The notes below the pieces were generated by a model. That model did not search any database, was not told the DNA's origin, and was given only the letters and a program-made list of their open reading frames with translations. From assembly GCF_001040945.1 (NCBI RefSeq), contig NZ_CP011930.1, forward strand, positions 4,645,021 through 4,709,020: 64,000 bases of DNA. Reading direction: 5' to 3'. Shown here one piece after another: positions 9,582-20,898 of the stretch; positions within the stretch are counted from its first letter, which is position 1; each line of letters starts with the position of its first letter. This DNA comes from Herbaspirillum seropedicae. Lineage in GTDB: Bacteria; Pseudomonadota; Gammaproteobacteria; Burkholderiales; Burkholderiaceae_D. Both the position numbers and the translations under genes were made by a program.

Positions 9582-10220
9582 TCAAGGTTTCCAGTGTACG
9601 AAATTCCGATACAGCTGCAAACCCGCCGAGGCACTTTTTTCCGGGTGGAACTGGGTTGCAAAGATATTATCGCGGGCCACGGCGCAGGCGAAGTCGCGGC
9701 CATACGGGGTCTGCCCGACCACATGGGCGGACTCGGCCGGCACCGCGTAGTAGCTGTGGACAAAATAGAAGAAGGCGTTGTCGGCAATGCCTTCCCAGAG
9801 CGGATGGCGGCTGGTCTGGTGGACATGGTTCCAGCCCATCTGCGGCACCTTGAACAGGGAGCCATCATCCTGGCGCATGCCTTCCAGGTCGAAGCGCACC
9901 ACCTTGCCGGGCAGCAGGCCCAGGCCGGGGGTGTCGCCCTCTTCACTCCAGTCGAACAGCATCTGTTCGCCTACGCATACACCGAACAAGGGCTTGGTGC
10001 GCGACGCTTCGATGACGGCGTCCTGCACGCCCGATTCGCGCAGGCTGCGCATGCAATCGGGCATGGCGCCCTGGCCGGGCAGGACCACGCGGTCGGCGGC
10101 GCGGATATCGGCGACTTCGCCGGAGATACGCACATCGGCTTCAGGCGCGACATGGCGCAGCGCCTGCGCCACCGAGCGCAGGTTGCCCATGCCGTAATCG
10201 ACTACAACAATTTTATTCAT
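9582..10220 (-). CDS. hisH: Imidazole glycerol phosphate synthase, glutamine amidotransferase subunit
   Basis: A 212-residue class I glutamine amidotransferase that feeds ammonia to HisF. It starts with [13 protein letters not shown], has the oxyanion strand VLPGQGA, the nucleophile cysteine in [11 protein letters not shown], and the His/Glu pair in TQFHPEKS. All catalytic parts are present. It is 61 bases downstream of hisB. Confidence 0.97.
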   Translation of the reverse strand: MNKIVVVDYGMGNLRSVAQALRHVAPEADVRISGEVADIRAADRVVLPGQGAMPDCMRSLRESGVQDAVIEASRTKPLFGVCVGEQMLFDWSEEGDTPGLGLLPGKVVRFDLEGMRQDDGSLFKVPQMGWNHVHQTSRHPLWEGIADNAFFYFVHSYYAVPAESAHVVGQTPYGRDFACAVARDNIFATQFHPEKSASAGLQLYRNFVHWKP

Positions 10221-10281
10221 GGCGACATTGAACGGCGCTCGCGCACCGGAAAACCAGATGATTTAGCGATACCCTGCGTTT

Positions 10282-10878
10282 TTACAGGCTGCCCTTGGTC
10301 GACGGAATCGTACCAGCAGCGCGCGGATCAAGTTCGACGGCCATGCGCAGCGCGCGGCCGAAGGCCTTGAACACGGTCTCGGCCTGGTGGTGGGCGTTCA
10401 CGCCGCGCAGGTTGTCCACATGCAGGGTCACCTGCGCGTGGTTGACGAAACCATGGAAGAACTCGCTGGTCAGGTCCACATCGAAGGAACCGATCATGGA
10501 GCGGGTAAAGGGGATGTGGTATTCCAGGCCGGGACGGCCGGAGAAGTCGATGACCACGCGCGAGAGGGCTTCATCCAGCGGCACGTAGGCGTGGCCATAG
10601 CGGCGGATGCCCTTCTTGTCGCCGATGGCCTTGGCAAAGGCCATGCCCAGGGTGATGCCCACGTCTTCCACCGTATGGTGGGCGTCGATGTGGAGGTCGC
10701 CCTTGGCGTGGATATCCAGGTCGATCAGACCGTGGCGGGCGATCTGGTCCAGCATGTGGTCCAGGAAGGGGACGCCGGTATCGAGCTTCTGCTGGCCGGT
10801 GCCATCCAGGTTGATCGCAACGCGGATTTGCGTCTCGTTGGTGTTGCGGACGACTTCCGCGGTTCTCGGTGTAGACAT
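10282..10878 (-). CDS. hisB: Imidazoleglycerol-phosphate dehydratase (monofunctional)
   Basis: A 198-residue manganese-dependent dehydratase. The metal-binding motifs [22 protein letters not shown] and [18 protein letters not shown] are present. The phosphatase domain found in enterobacterial HisB is absent, so histidinol phosphatase must come from another gene outside the window. Confidence 0.97.
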   Translation of the reverse strand: MSTPRTAEVVRNTNETQIRVAINLDGTGQQKLDTGVPFLDHMLDQIARHGLIDLDIHAKGDLHIDAHHTVEDVGITLGMAFAKAIGDKKGIRRYGHAYVPLDEALSRVVIDFSGRPGLEYHIPFTRSMIGSFDVDLTSEFFHGFVNHAQVTLHVDNLRGVNAHHQAETVFKAFGRALRMAVELDPRAAGTIPSTKGSL

Positions 10879-10951
10879 GGTCAGGGTAAGACGGAGTTCT
10901 ATCGTTGGGTAATGCGTTGTGCTGGCCTGGGCCTGGCCCTTGCTGGCAGCT

Positions 10952-12070
10952 CTACAGCTCGCGCAGCGCCGTCTTCAGGGCCGCCAGGAACATGGCGTTT
11001 TCTTTATCCGAGCTGACGGTAATGCGCAAACAGTTTTGGAGCAATACGTGCATTCTACCGGCATTTTTCACAAGTACCCTGTGCGCCAGCAAGCTGGCGC
11101 AGACTTTATCGGCGTCCGGGACGCGGATCAGCAGGAAATTGGCCGCCGAGGGAAACACCTGCACCCCGTCCAGCGCCGCCAGTTCGGCCGCCAGGGCGCT
11201 GCGCGCCTGGCGCAGTCGTGCGGCCTGGGCCTGCAGTACGTCCAGATGCTCCAGCATGAACAGCGCCGCAGCTTCAGTGAGCACATTGACGTTGTAGGGC
11301 GGACGCACCTTGTCCAATTCGCGCAACAGCGCCGGCGCCGCCGACAGGTAGCCCAGGCGGATGCCCGCCAGTCCCAGCTTGGAGACGGTGCGCATGAGCA
11401 CCAGGTTGTTGTGCTGCGGCAATGCCGGCATCAGCGTGGAGGCGGCAAAGGGCTGGTAGGCCTCGTCGACCACTACCAGCCCGTACGGTGCGGCGGCTTC
11501 GACGATGCGCAGCACATCGGCCATCTCATAGAGCGTGCCGGTGGGATTGTTGGGGTATCCCAGCCAGGTGATGACGGGCTTGTGCGCCTCCATGGCCGCC
11601 AGCATGGCCGGCAGGTCCAGGCTCAGGTCAGCGCACAGGGGCACGCCCACGTACTCCAGCCCGGCCATCTTGGCTGAGACGCCATACATCACGAAGCCCG
11701 GCTCCGGCGCCAGGATGGTCCGGCCCGGCTGGGCGCAGGCCACCGACAGCAGGGTAATCAATTCATCCGAACCATTGCCCAGCAGGACATCGTAGCCCGC
11801 CGGCACACCCAGGCCCTTGCAGATGGCGGCCTTCAGGGCCGTGTACGAAGGCACCGGGTAACGATTGAGCTCCAGCGCGGCCAGGCGTTGCGCCAGTTGC
11901 TCGCGCAGTTCGGCGGGCAGCAGGTAGGGATTTTCCATCGCGTCGAGCTTGACCATCCCCTCCGCCGACGGCACGTGATAGGACTGCCAGCCGCGCACCA
12001 CGGGGCGGATGACATTGGCGATCAACTGGTCGATGGACTCAGGCTCAGGCTTGGGTACGGAGGGCTTCAT
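10952..12070 (-). CDS. hisC: Histidinol-phosphate aminotransferase
   Basis: A 372-residue PLP-dependent aminotransferase, cytoplasmic, using glutamate as donor. The family signature YPNNPTG, the DEAYQPF stretch and the PLP-lysine region [15 protein letters not shown] are present. The chosen ATG ([10 protein letters not shown]) overlaps the methyltransferase stop by 26 bases; an upstream ATG at 12097 would overlap by 53. Neither has a strong ribosome site, so the exact start is uncertain. Confidence 0.93.
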   Translation of the reverse strand: MKPSVPKPEPESIDQLIANVIRPVVRGWQSYHVPSAEGMVKLDAMENPYLLPAELREQLAQRLAALELNRYPVPSYTALKAAICKGLGVPAGYDVLLGNGSDELITLLSVACAQPGRTILAPEPGFVMYGVSAKMAGLEYVGVPLCADLSLDLPAMLAAMEAHKPVITWLGYPNNPTGTLYEMADVLRIVEAAAPYGLVVVDEAYQPFAASTLMPALPQHNNLVLMRTVSKLGLAGIRLGYLSAAPALLRELDKVRPPYNVNVLTEAAALFMLEHLDVLQAQAARLRQARSALAAELAALDGVQVFPSAANFLLIRVPDADKVCASLLAHRVLVKNAGRMHVLLQNCLRITVSSDKENAMFLAALKTALREL

Positions 12071-12875
12071 CGTCTTGGTGGGCTGGCGCGAGGGCATCGA
12101 GGCGCTGGCGGATCAGTTCGCAATAATCGGGATTGAGTTCAAAACCAGTGAAATGCCGTCCACAGCGCCGCGCCGCTACCGCCGTGGTGCCGCTGCCCAT
12201 GAAGGGATCGAGCACCACGCCGCCCGGCGGACAGGAGGCCTTGACCATGCGTTCCACCACTTCCAGCGGCTTCTGCGTGGGATGGTCGGCGCGCTCCTTG
12301 TGTTCGCGGTGCAGGCGCGAGACGCTCCACACATCCTTGGGGTTGTAGCCCATCTCCAGCCACTTGGCGCCCACGAAGATGGAGCGCGAGCGCGCCTTCT
12401 TGGTCTGGGCGTCGTAGGGAATGCGGATGGCGTCGAGGTCGAAGAAATAGTCCTTGGCGCGGGCGAAGAAACCGATGGTGTCATGCACCGACGAATAACG
12501 CCGGGTGCTGCCGCCCATCGACGGCACGCGGCGGTCCCAGATGATCTCGTTGATCATGGTCATGCGCTGCTTGAGCATCACGAAGATCTCCGGCGAATTG
12601 CGCCAGGTGAGGAAGATGTAGAGGCTGCCATTGGGCTTGAGCTTGGGCAGCGCGGCATCGACCCATTGCTCGGTCCAGGCCAGGTAGGCAGCGGTATCGA
12701 GCTTGTCGGAATCGTTGCCGTAGTCCTTGCCCAGTCCATAGGGCGGATCGGCGATCATCAGATCGACACTGCCATCGGGGATGCGCGCCAGGCCGCCCAC
12801 GGCGGAAAGCGCATCTTCGCAAAATACGCGGTCCAGCCAGCCGGCGCCTGCAAGGGAGTCGGTGGCGGAACTCAT
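12045..12875 (-). CDS. Orphan class-beta DNA adenine/cytosine-N4 methyltransferase (YhdJ-like)
   Basis: A 276-residue solitary DNA methyltransferase. The catalytic motif [13 protein letters not shown] comes first (residues about 43-53) and the SAM-binding motif [14 protein letters not shown] near the C-terminus, with the target-recognition region between; this order defines the beta class. HPTQKP precedes motif I, as in E. coli YhdJ. No cognate restriction gene is adjacent. It lies between hisD (four bases away) and hisC (overlapping), inside a biosynthetic operon, so its expression should follow that of the his genes. The recognition sequence cannot be read from this. Confidence 0.88.
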   Translation of the reverse strand: MSSATDSLAGAGWLDRVFCEDALSAVGGLARIPDGSVDLMIADPPYGLGKDYGNDSDKLDTAAYLAWTEQWVDAALPKLKPNGSLYIFLTWRNSPEIFVMLKQRMTMINEIIWDRRVPSMGGSTRRYSSVHDTIGFFARAKDYFFDLDAIRIPYDAQTKKARSRSIFVGAKWLEMGYNPKDVWSVSRLHREHKERADHPTQKPLEVVERMVKASCPPGGVVLDPFMGSGTTAVAARRCGRHFTGFELNPDYCELIRQRLDALAPAHQDDEALRTQA

Positions 12876-12879
12876 CCTC

Positions 12880-14196
12880 TTACTTCTTCAGCCGCAATTC
12901 GGCCGAGCGGGCGTGCGCCTGCAAGCCTTCGCCATAGGCCAGTTCAGCGGCGATCTTGCCCAGCGTCTGGGCGCCCTCTTCCGATACGCGGATGATGCTG
13001 GAGCGCTTCTGGAAGTCATACACGCCCAGCGGCGAGGAGAAGCGTGCCGTGCGCGAGGTCGGCAATACGTGATTGGGACCAGCGCAATAATCCCCCAGCG
13101 ATTCGGACGAGAAACGGCCCAGGAACATCGCGCCAGCGTGACGGATCTGGTCGGCCCACTGCTGCGCCTCCTGCGCGGAAATCTCCAGGTGTTCGGCGGC
13201 GATCATGTTGGCGATCTCGCAGGCTTCGGCCATGTCGCGCACCTTGACCAGCGCACCACGGTCGGTCAGCGAGGTGCGGATCACGTCCTTGCGCGGCATG
13301 TCGTCCAGCAGGCGGTTGATCGACGCCTCGACCTTGGCGATGTAGTCCGCATCCGGGCACAGCAGGATGGATTGCGCCAGTTCATCGTGCTCGGCTTGCG
13401 AGAACAGGTCCATGGCGATCCAGTCGGGATCGGTGGCACCGTCGCAGATCACCAGGATCTCGGAGGGACCGGCGATCATGTCGATGCCGACCACGCCGAA
13501 CACGCGGCGCTTGGCCGCGGCCACATAGGCATTGCCGGGGCCGACGATCTTGTCCACCTGCGGAATGGTCGCGGTGCCATAGGCCAATGCGCCCACAGCC
13601 TGCGCACCACCGATGGTGAAGACGCGGTCCACCCCGGCAATGGCGGCGGCGGCCAGCACCAACTCATTCTTCACGCCATCGGGCGTGGGCACCACCATGA
13701 TGACTTCCTGCACGCCAGCCACCTTGGCCGGAATCGCATTCATCAGCACCGACGACGGATAGGCCGCCTTGCCGCCGGGCACGTAGATGCCCACGCGGTC
13801 CAGCGGCGTGACCTTCTGGCCCAGCTCGGTGCCATCGGCTTCGCGATAGAGGAAGCCATCGGAGCCGCATTCCTTCTTCTGGCGCTCGTGATAGGCGCGC
13901 ACGCGGTCGGCGGCGGTCTGCAGCGCATGACGACGCGCCTCGGGCAGGCCGGCCAGCGCGGCTTGCAGCGCGTCCTTGCCGATCTCCAGCGCCGCCACGG
14001 AAGCGGCCTGCAGGCGGTCGAAGCGCTGGGTGTATTCCAGCACGGCGGCGTCGCCGCGCGCCTTCACATCGGCCAGGATGGTGGCCGCGGCGCGGTCGAT
14101 GGCCTCGTCTTCGCTGGCTTCGAAGGCCAGCACGGCCGAGAGCTGGTCGCGGAAGCCAGCATCGGCGGAATCGAGTTTTCGGATGGCAATGCTCAT
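12880..14196 (-). CDS. hisD: Histidinol dehydrogenase
   Basis: A 438-residue zinc and NAD-dependent enzyme that carries out the last two oxidations of histidine synthesis. Visible landmarks are [43 protein letters not shown] and the C-terminal ending with [16 protein letters not shown]. The ATG at 14196 ([10 protein letters not shown]) is chosen; the open frame continues upstream into hisG without a sensible start. It is 44 bases downstream of hisG. Confidence 0.96.
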   Translation of the reverse strand: MSIAIRKLDSADAGFRDQLSAVLAFEASEDEAIDRAAATILADVKARGDAAVLEYTQRFDRLQAASVAALEIGKDALQAALAGLPEARRHALQTAADRVRAYHERQKKECGSDGFLYREADGTELGQKVTPLDRVGIYVPGGKAAYPSSVLMNAIPAKVAGVQEVIMVVPTPDGVKNELVLAAAAIAGVDRVFTIGGAQAVGALAYGTATIPQVDKIVGPGNAYVAAAKRRVFGVVGIDMIAGPSEILVICDGATDPDWIAMDLFSQAEHDELAQSILLCPDADYIAKVEASINRLLDDMPRKDVIRTSLTDRGALVKVRDMAEACEIANMIAAEHLEISAQEAQQWADQIRHAGAMFLGRFSSESLGDYCAGPNHVLPTSRTARFSSPLGVYDFQKRSSIIRVSEEGAQTLGKIAAELAYGEGLQAHARSAELRLKK

Positions 14197-14240
14197 GGTC
14201 TCACCTGCTCTGCGAGGAAATCTGGGGTCGTGGTCATGGA

Positions 14241-14891
14241 TTACTTGGCCTTGGACGCCTTCTCGAAGGCATCGAGAATCGGCTGCAGGCGCTCGCGCTT
14301 CAACTTCAACGCAGCCTGGTTCACCACCAGGCGCGAGGAGATGTCGATGATGTGCTCGACTTCCACCAGCTTGTTGGCGCGCAAGGTGCCGCCGGTGCTG
14401 ACCAGGTCGACGATGGCGTCGGACAGGCCCACCAGCGGTCCCAGCTCCATGGAGCCATACAGCTTGATCAGGTCCACGTGCACGCCCTTGGCGGCGAAGT
14501 GCTCGCGGGCGGTATTGACATACTTGGTCACCACGCGCAGGCGCGCACCCTGGCGCACCGCATTGGCGTAGTCGAAGCCTTCCTGCACGGCCACCGACAG
14601 GCGGCACTTGGCGATGTTCAGGTCGATGGGCTGGTACAGGCCTTCGCCGCCGTGTTCCAGCAGCACGTCCTTGCCGGCCACGCCGAAGTCGGCCGCGCCG
14701 TATTGCACGTAGGTCGGCACGTCGGAAGCACGCACGATGATCACGCGCACGTCGGGATCATTGGTGGGCAGGATCAGCTTGCGCGAGGACTCCGGGTCTT
14801 CCGACACGGTGATGCCGGCCGCCTTGAGCAAGGGCAGGGTTTCTTCGAAGATGCGGCCCTTGGACAGCGCCAGCGTCAGTTGTTGGGTCAT
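14241..14891 (-). CDS. hisG: ATP phosphoribosyltransferase, short form
   Basis: A 216-residue catalytic subunit of the first, committed step of histidine synthesis. The opening [14 protein letters not shown] and the [26 protein letters not shown]-binding region are clear. At this length it is the short HisG, lacking the C-terminal regulatory domain. Short forms need the HisZ partner for activity and feedback control; hisZ is not in this window. It is 29 bases downstream of murA. Confidence 0.96.
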   Translation of the reverse strand: MTQQLTLALSKGRIFEETLPLLKAAGITVSEDPESSRKLILPTNDPDVRVIIVRASDVPTYVQYGAADFGVAGKDVLLEHGGEGLYQPIDLNIAKCRLSVAVQEGFDYANAVRQGARLRVVTKYVNTAREHFAAKGVHVDLIKLYGSMELGPLVGLSDAIVDLVSTGGTLRANKLVEVEHIIDISSRLVVNQAALKLKRERLQPILDAFEKASKAK

Positions 14892-14920
14892 GATGTTGTG
14901 CTTTTCTCGAATCCGTAAAC

Positions 14921-16180
<1,260 letters not shown>

Positions 16181-16417
16181 TTATTTCTGGAATTCTTCGG
16201 GGGTCAGGGTCTTCATCGACAGCGCGTGGATTTCCTCGCGCATGCGGTCGCCCAAGGCGGCGTAGACCAGCTGGTGACGCTGGATCAGGCGCTTGCCGGC
16301 GAAGGCTTCGGCGACGATGACGGCGGTGAAGTGCTGGCCATCGCCCTCCACTTCCAGGTGCTGGCAATCGAGGCCGGCGGCGATATAGCTTTTGACGAGT
16401 TCAGGAGTGGGTAGCAT
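16181..16417 (-). CDS. ibaG: BolA-family protein IbaG
   Basis: A 78-residue BolA-like protein. The conserved GDGQHFTAVIVAEAFAGKRLIQRHQLVY core includes the histidine used for [2Fe-2S] binding with monothiol glutaredoxin in this family. Its position directly before murA and near the mla genes is that of E. coli ibaG (yrbA), which supports this name over bolA itself. The start MLPTPELVK is chosen; the open frame runs further upstream only by chance. Confidence 0.88.
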   Translation of the reverse strand: MLPTPELVKSYIAAGLDCQHLEVEGDGQHFTAVIVAEAFAGKRLIQRHQLVYAALGDRMREEIHALSMKTLTPEEFQK

Positions 16418-16464
16418 GTTGAGGCTCTTCACGGGAATGGGGGAGATGGCGGCGTGCAGCGGGC

Positions 16465-17229
16465 TCAATGGGAACCTGCACGCAGCTTGTAGCCGCTCTT
16501 GAGCATGCGCACGGCCAGGGTGGACAGCGCCACGAAGAACACGGCGACGATGCCGAGGCTGGTCATGGGGGCAATGTCGGACTGGCCGAAGAAGCCATAG
16601 CGAAAGCCATCGATCATATAAAAAAACGGGTTGAAATGCGATACCGCCTGCCAGAACGGCGGCAGCGAGTGTATCGAATAGAACACGCCGGCCAGGAAGG
16701 TCAGGGGTACGATCAGGAAATTCTGGAAAGCCGCCAGCTGGTCGAACTTCTCGGCCCAGATCCCGGCGATGAGGCCCATGGTCCCCAGGATGCCTGCGCC
16801 CAAGAGCGCAAATACCAGGATCCACAGCGGCGCCACGAAGTCCAGATGGCCGAACCACACGGTGACCACGAACACCCCGGCCCCCACCATCAGGCCGCGC
16901 ACCACGGCAGCCAGCACATAGCCGCCGAAGAGCTCCCAGTGCGACAGCGGCGTCAACAGCACGAAGACCAGGTTGCCGGTGATCTTGGACTGGATCAGCG
17001 AAGACGAACTGTTGGCGAAGGCATTCTGCAACACGCTCATCATCACCAGGCCCGGCACCAGGAAGCCGGTGTAGTTCACGCCCGGATAGACCTGAACGCG
17101 ATCCTGCAGCACGTGGCCGAAGATCAGCAGGTACAGCAAGGCCGTGACGATAGGCGCGGTGATGGTCTGGGTGGCGACCTTCCAGAAACGCAGGATTTCC
17201 TTGTAGAACAGGGTGCGGAAACCGATCAT
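16465..17229 (-). CDS. ABC-2 type transporter permease (YadH-like)
   Basis: A 254-residue inner-membrane protein with about six helices, the permease of an ABC-2 exporter. Its length and the pairing with a 303-residue ATPase match E. coli YadH/YadG. The start overlaps the ATPase stop by four bases (ATGA). The exported substrate is unknown for this family. The pair sits between mlaB and ibaG, an insertion relative to the E. coli mla-ibaG-murA order. Confidence 0.88.
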   Translation of the reverse strand: MIGFRTLFYKEILRFWKVATQTITAPIVTALLYLLIFGHVLQDRVQVYPGVNYTGFLVPGLVMMSVLQNAFANSSSSLIQSKITGNLVFVLLTPLSHWELFGGYVLAAVVRGLMVGAGVFVVTVWFGHLDFVAPLWILVFALLGAGILGTMGLIAGIWAEKFDQLAAFQNFLIVPLTFLAGVFYSIHSLPPFWQAVSHFNPFFYMIDGFRYGFFGQSDIAPMTSLGIVAVFFVALSTLAVRMLKSGYKLRAGSH

Positions 17230-18137
17230 TTTTCATCTCCCATGATCTGGATGAAGACGTCTTCCAGATCGGCCTGCTGCAATTGCAGATCATCGATCTC
17301 GGCGCCGGCTGCGCGCAGTGCGGCCAGGATGGGCTCGACTTCCTGGTAGTCGTTCACGCGCAGCGTATATTTGTTGCCCGACAACAGTTCTTCGGGATGC
17401 GTGACCAGGGACTTCAATCCCTCCGGCAGGCTGCCGCGCTTCAGGCGCAGCACCATCTGCGAACCGGAAATGCGGCGGATCAGGCCCTCGGTCGAATCCA
17501 GCGCCACTACCTTGCCGAACTTGAGCATGGCGATGCGGTTGCACAGCGCCTGGGCTTCTTCCAGGTAGTGCGTGGTCAGCACGATGGTGTGGCCTTCGCG
17601 GTTGAGGCGACCGATGAACTGCCACAAGGTCTGGCGCAGCTCCACGTCCACCCCGGCGGTCGGTTCATCCAGCACGATCACGGGCGGCTTGTGCACCAGC
17701 GCCTGGGCCACCAGCACGCGCCGCTTCATGCCGCCGGAGAGCGCGCGCATATTGGTATCGGCCTTGTTGGTGAGGTCCAGGTTCTCCATGACCTCGTCGA
17801 TCCACTTGTCGTTGCTGCTCAGGCCAAAATAGCCGGACTGCATGCGCAGCGTCTCGCGCACGGTGAAGAAGGGATCGAAGACCAGTTCCTGCGGCACCAC
17901 ACCCAGCTTCATGCGGGCAGCGCGATAGTCACTGACCACGTCGTGGCCGTGGATGGTGACCGTGCCGGAGTCGGCGCGGTTCAGGCCGGCGATGATGGAG
18001 ATCAGCGTGGTCTTGCCGGCCCCATTGGGTCCGAGCAGACCGAAGAATTCGCCTTCCTCGATCGCCAGCGAAACGCCGCCCAGCGCCTGCAGCGACTGGT
18101 AGCGTTTCTTGATGTCATTGATTTGCAGAGCGGCCAT
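17226..18137 (-). CDS. ABC-2 type transporter ATP-binding protein (YadG-like)
   Basis: A 303-residue ATPase with Walker A LLGPNGAGKTT (residues about 34-44), the signature ALSGGMKRRVLVAQAL, Walker B PPVIVLDEPTAGVD and the H-loop TTHYLEE, all intact. A C-terminal extension of about 80 residues is usual for drug or polysaccharide exporters. It drives the permease encoded by the overlapping downstream gene. Confidence 0.92.
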   Translation of the reverse strand: MAALQINDIKKRYQSLQALGGVSLAIEEGEFFGLLGPNGAGKTTLISIIAGLNRADSGTVTIHGHDVVSDYRAARMKLGVVPQELVFDPFFTVRETLRMQSGYFGLSSNDKWIDEVMENLDLTNKADTNMRALSGGMKRRVLVAQALVHKPPVIVLDEPTAGVDVELRQTLWQFIGRLNREGHTIVLTTHYLEEAQALCNRIAMLKFGKVVALDSTEGLIRRISGSQMVLRLKRGSLPEGLKSLVTHPEELLSGNKYTLRVNDYQEVEPILAALRAAGAEIDDLQLQQADLEDVFIQIMGDEK

Positions 18138-18443
18138 TGCCTCGCCCGTTCGATTCGTTAATTGCGTCTGTTACCAGAAGGAAATAAGGAAACAGCAAGC
18201 CCTGCGGGTCCACTGTCCACCTCGCCCTGGCCGCGCCGCCCTCCTCCTGCCTGGAAGAGGGATGATCACGCAGCCGTGTTGTCGTTGGTGCTATCGGGAT
18301 AGCGATCGGTTTTGCCCGGCGGCCGGGGCGCTGCCTCCAGCGGATGGGAATCCGCCACGCCAAGCAGCGTGGGCGCCTGCAAAAACCTTCGATTATAGGG
18401 GAATTCGATTTTCCGGGCCGTGCGGCCCAGGGACGCGACCTGA
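18138..18443. other. Intergenic gap between mlaB and the ABC exporter
   Basis: About 306 bases without a convincing ORF. It probably carries the promoter of the exporter-ibaG-murA-his transcript and the end of the mla transcript, but I see no consensus promoter or clear terminator hairpin. Confidence 0.5.
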
Positions 18444-18737
18444 TCAGTGATGTCGGTCGGTGGCGGAAGTGGGAGCGGCGACGCCTTGCAGCAAGGCGGT
18501 CACGCCGTAGAGGTCGGCCAGGCTTTGCAGATTGGCCGGCAACGCACCGAAGTCCAGCGCCGCACCGCGTTGGGCAGCGGCGCGACGCCAGGCCAGCAGC
18601 GTGGCCACGGCCGAGGAATCCACGGTAGCGACCGCGCTGACGTCGATGCCGGTCTGGCCCGCAGCGATGGCCGCCAGGCCCTCGCGCAGGACGGTACTGG
18701 CATTGGTGAAAGTCAGCGAGGCGCCGGGCTTGAACAT
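18444..18737 (-). CDS. mlaB: STAS-domain protein MlaB
   Basis: A 97-residue STAS-domain protein, the small cytoplasmic partner that stabilises the MlaFE ABC transporter of retrograde phospholipid transport. The DVSAVATVDSSAVATLLAW segment is the STAS core with the conserved serine. It is the last gene of the mla group, 28 bases after mlaC. Confidence 0.85.
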   Translation of the reverse strand: MFKPGASLTFTNASTVLREGLAAIAAGQTGIDVSAVATVDSSAVATLLAWRRAAAQRGAALDFGALPANLQSLADLYGVTALLQGVAAPTSATDRHH

Positions 18738-18765
18738 GGTGCGCTTTCCAGTGGGTCAGGTCAGG

Positions 18766-19407
18766 TTACTTCTTGCCGTTGCCGCGGGCGGCCAGTTGCT
18801 TGTTCTTGTCCGACAGCGCCTTGATCAGGCCGTCGATACCGCCCTTGTTGATCTCGTTGGAGAAGGTGCCCTTGTAGGCTTCCACCAGCCAGGCGCCGAG
18901 GACGTTGACGTCGTAGAGCTTCCAGCCATCACCCTTCTTTTCCAGACGATAGCTCAGCTGGATGGGCTCGCCGCCGCGATCCGAGATCACCTGCGAATTG
19001 ACTTCCACTTCGGTGTCGCCAGGCGCTGCACGCAGGGGCTTGAAGACGATCTTCTGGTCACGCACCTGGGACAGTGCGCCCGAGTAGGTGAACACCAGCA
19101 GGCTGCGGAACTCGTTGACCAGCTGGGCCTGCTGATCCGGAGTCGCCTGGCGCCAGTAGCGGCCGGCCGCCAGCTGGGTCATGCGCTGGAAGTCGACGTA
19201 GGGAAGGATCTTCTCTTCCACCAGTTGCATGATGCGAGTGTTGTTGCCGGACTGGATGTCCTTGTCGTTCTTGGCCGTATCCAGCACTTCAGAACTGATG
19301 CGCTTGACCAGCGCATCCGGGGCTTCCTGGGCCGAGGCGGCGCCGGTGAAGGCCAGGGCGGGAACGGCGAAGGCAGCGATTGCGAAAAGTTTGTTGAGCA
19401 TCTTCAT
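18766..19407 (-). CDS. mlaC: Periplasmic phospholipid-binding protein MlaC
   Basis: A 213-residue exported protein. Residues 1-26 are a signal peptide ending ASA-QE, and the rest is a Tol-tolerance/MlaC (Ttg2D) fold that shuttles phospholipids across the periplasm between MlaA and MlaD. The RMTQLAAGRYWRQATPDQQAQ stretch is a family signature. It stands 215 bases after mlaA, a gap in which I see no gene. Confidence 0.92.
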   Translation of the reverse strand: MKMLNKLFAIAAFAVPALAFTGAASAQEAPDALVKRISSEVLDTAKNDKDIQSGNNTRIMQLVEEKILPYVDFQRMTQLAAGRYWRQATPDQQAQLVNEFRSLLVFTYSGALSQVRDQKIVFKPLRAAPGDTEVEVNSQVISDRGGEPIQLSYRLEKKGDGWKLYDVNVLGAWLVEAYKGTFSNEINKGGIDGLIKALSDKNKQLAARGNGKK

Positions 19408-19622
19408 AAGTCTTGTTCCATTCGAGTCAGCAGGAGAGGCCGTCCCCGCGCACCCGGAAGCGCGGACGAGACACGGTCATCTCTTCGAAGTGCGCCGGGG
19501 GCGGGGGTTCCCGCCCGGTCACAGATGGGCACAGGTGTTACAGATTGTGCAAATCAGGTTCTTTTCAAGACCGCCATGGCCACAGAGGCAACATGTCGGT
19601 CTTGCTTGCCAGCCTCCGGCGA

Positions 19623-20363
19623 TCAGGGCTGGATGGCGTTTTCCGGCCTGTCCTTGCCGCTACCACCGGCGCCGTTGATCTGGCTCTGGCGGCGTTGCAG
19701 GTAGGCGTCACGCACGAAGTCGTACTTGTCCAGCGCAGCATCTTCCAGCAGGGTCGACGCATCCAGCAACTGGGCGCGGCGGTCGACGATGCGCACCACG
19801 GTGCCCACATTGCGCCAGCGGGTCGGACGCTTGTAGGTCCACAGGTCGCCGTAGAGATCCACCGGCATGCCGGCCGTGTCACGCAGCGTGGACGGGCCGA
19901 AGAACGGCAGCACCACATAGGGACCGGAACCCACGCCCCACTTGCCCAGGGTCTGGCCGAAATCGGACTTCTCGCGCGGCAGACGCGCTTCGGTCGCCAC
20001 GTCCAGCACGCCGCCCAGGCCGAAGGTGGTGTTGATGGCCACGCGCATGAAGGTCGAGACGCCCTGCTCGATACGGCCTTGCAGCAGCTGGTTCACCGAC
20101 GACCACAGGTCGCCGATGTTGCCGAAGAAGTTGCCCACGCCGCGCTGGACCGGGCTCGGGACGACGGCGTCATAGGCTTGCGCCGCCGGCTTCAGCGCCA
20201 CCTTGTCGACGGTGTCGTTGAAGCTGAACATGGTGCGGTTGAAGCCTTCCAGCGGATCGTTGGGATTGTTGCTGGTGCTGGCGCAGCCGGTCATGACCGC
20301 AGCCGCCAGGGCGATGGCGCCCAGACGGCTGGCGTAGGCAGCGTTGATGGTTTTATTGTTCAT
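19623..20363 (-). CDS. mlaA: Outer-membrane phospholipid-transport lipoprotein MlaA (VacJ)
   Basis: A 246-residue lipoprotein: signal peptide with lipobox VMTGC (lipidated Cys about residue 26), then NDPLEGFNRTMFSFND, the standard VacJ opening. It extracts mislocalised phospholipids from the outer leaflet. The start overlaps the mlaD stop by four bases. Having mlaA inside the mlaFED-CB cluster differs from E. coli, where it is unlinked; this is common in betaproteobacteria. Confidence 0.94.
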   Translation of the reverse strand: MNNKTINAAYASRLGAIALAAAVMTGCASTSNNPNDPLEGFNRTMFSFNDTVDKVALKPAAQAYDAVVPSPVQRGVGNFFGNIGDLWSSVNQLLQGRIEQGVSTFMRVAINTTFGLGGVLDVATEARLPREKSDFGQTLGKWGVGSGPYVVLPFFGPSTLRDTAGMPVDLYGDLWTYKRPTRWRNVGTVVRIVDRRAQLLDASTLLEDAALDKYDFVRDAYLQRRQSQINGAGGSGKDRPENAIQP

Positions 20364-20836
20364 TTGGAATCATCCTTTCCCTCTGCCGCCTTGCTATAGA
20401 GGAACTGACCGATCAGGTTCTCCAGCACGATAGCGGATTGCGTCATCTTAATCGTATCGCCCGAAGCCAGGTTGGCGGTATCGCCCCCCGGCTCGATGCC
20501 GATGTATTGTTCTCCCAACAGACCCGAGGTGAGGATCTTGGCCGAGCTGTCCTTGGGGAATTTGTAGCTCTCGTCCATGTTCAGCGACACCACGGCGCGG
20601 AAGGTCTGGTCATCGAAGCGGATCGAATCCACCCGTCCCACCACCACGCCGGCGCTCTTGACGGCCGCACGCGACTTCAGGCCGCCGATATTGTCGAAGC
20701 TGGCCTTGATGGTATAGGTCTTCTGGCCGAAGGACATCGAACTCATGTTGCCGGCCTTGAGCGCCAGGAACACCAGCGCCGCCACGCCCAGCAGGACGAA
20801 GATTCCAACCCAGGCATCCAGTGATTTACGTTGCAT
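20360..20836 (-). CDS. mlaD: MCE-family substrate-binding protein MlaD
   Basis: A 158-residue inner-membrane-anchored MCE protein: one N-terminal transmembrane helix (about residues 9-27) and one MCE domain with SFDNIGGLKSRAAVKSAGVVVGRV. MlaD forms the hexameric ring of the MlaFEDB complex. It sits between mlaE and mlaA with tight spacing. Confidence 0.94.
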   Translation of the reverse strand: MQRKSLDAWVGIFVLLGVAALVFLALKAGNMSSMSFGQKTYTIKASFDNIGGLKSRAAVKSAGVVVGRVDSIRFDDQTFRAVVSLNMDESYKFPKDSSAKILTSGLLGEQYIGIEPGGDTANLASGDTIKMTQSAIVLENLIGQFLYSKAAEGKDDSK

Positions 20837-20898
20837 AGTTCAACCCTCTTTATTCATTGTCGCACCCAAGCCCGGGCGCACTACATTCTTTGCCGCGA

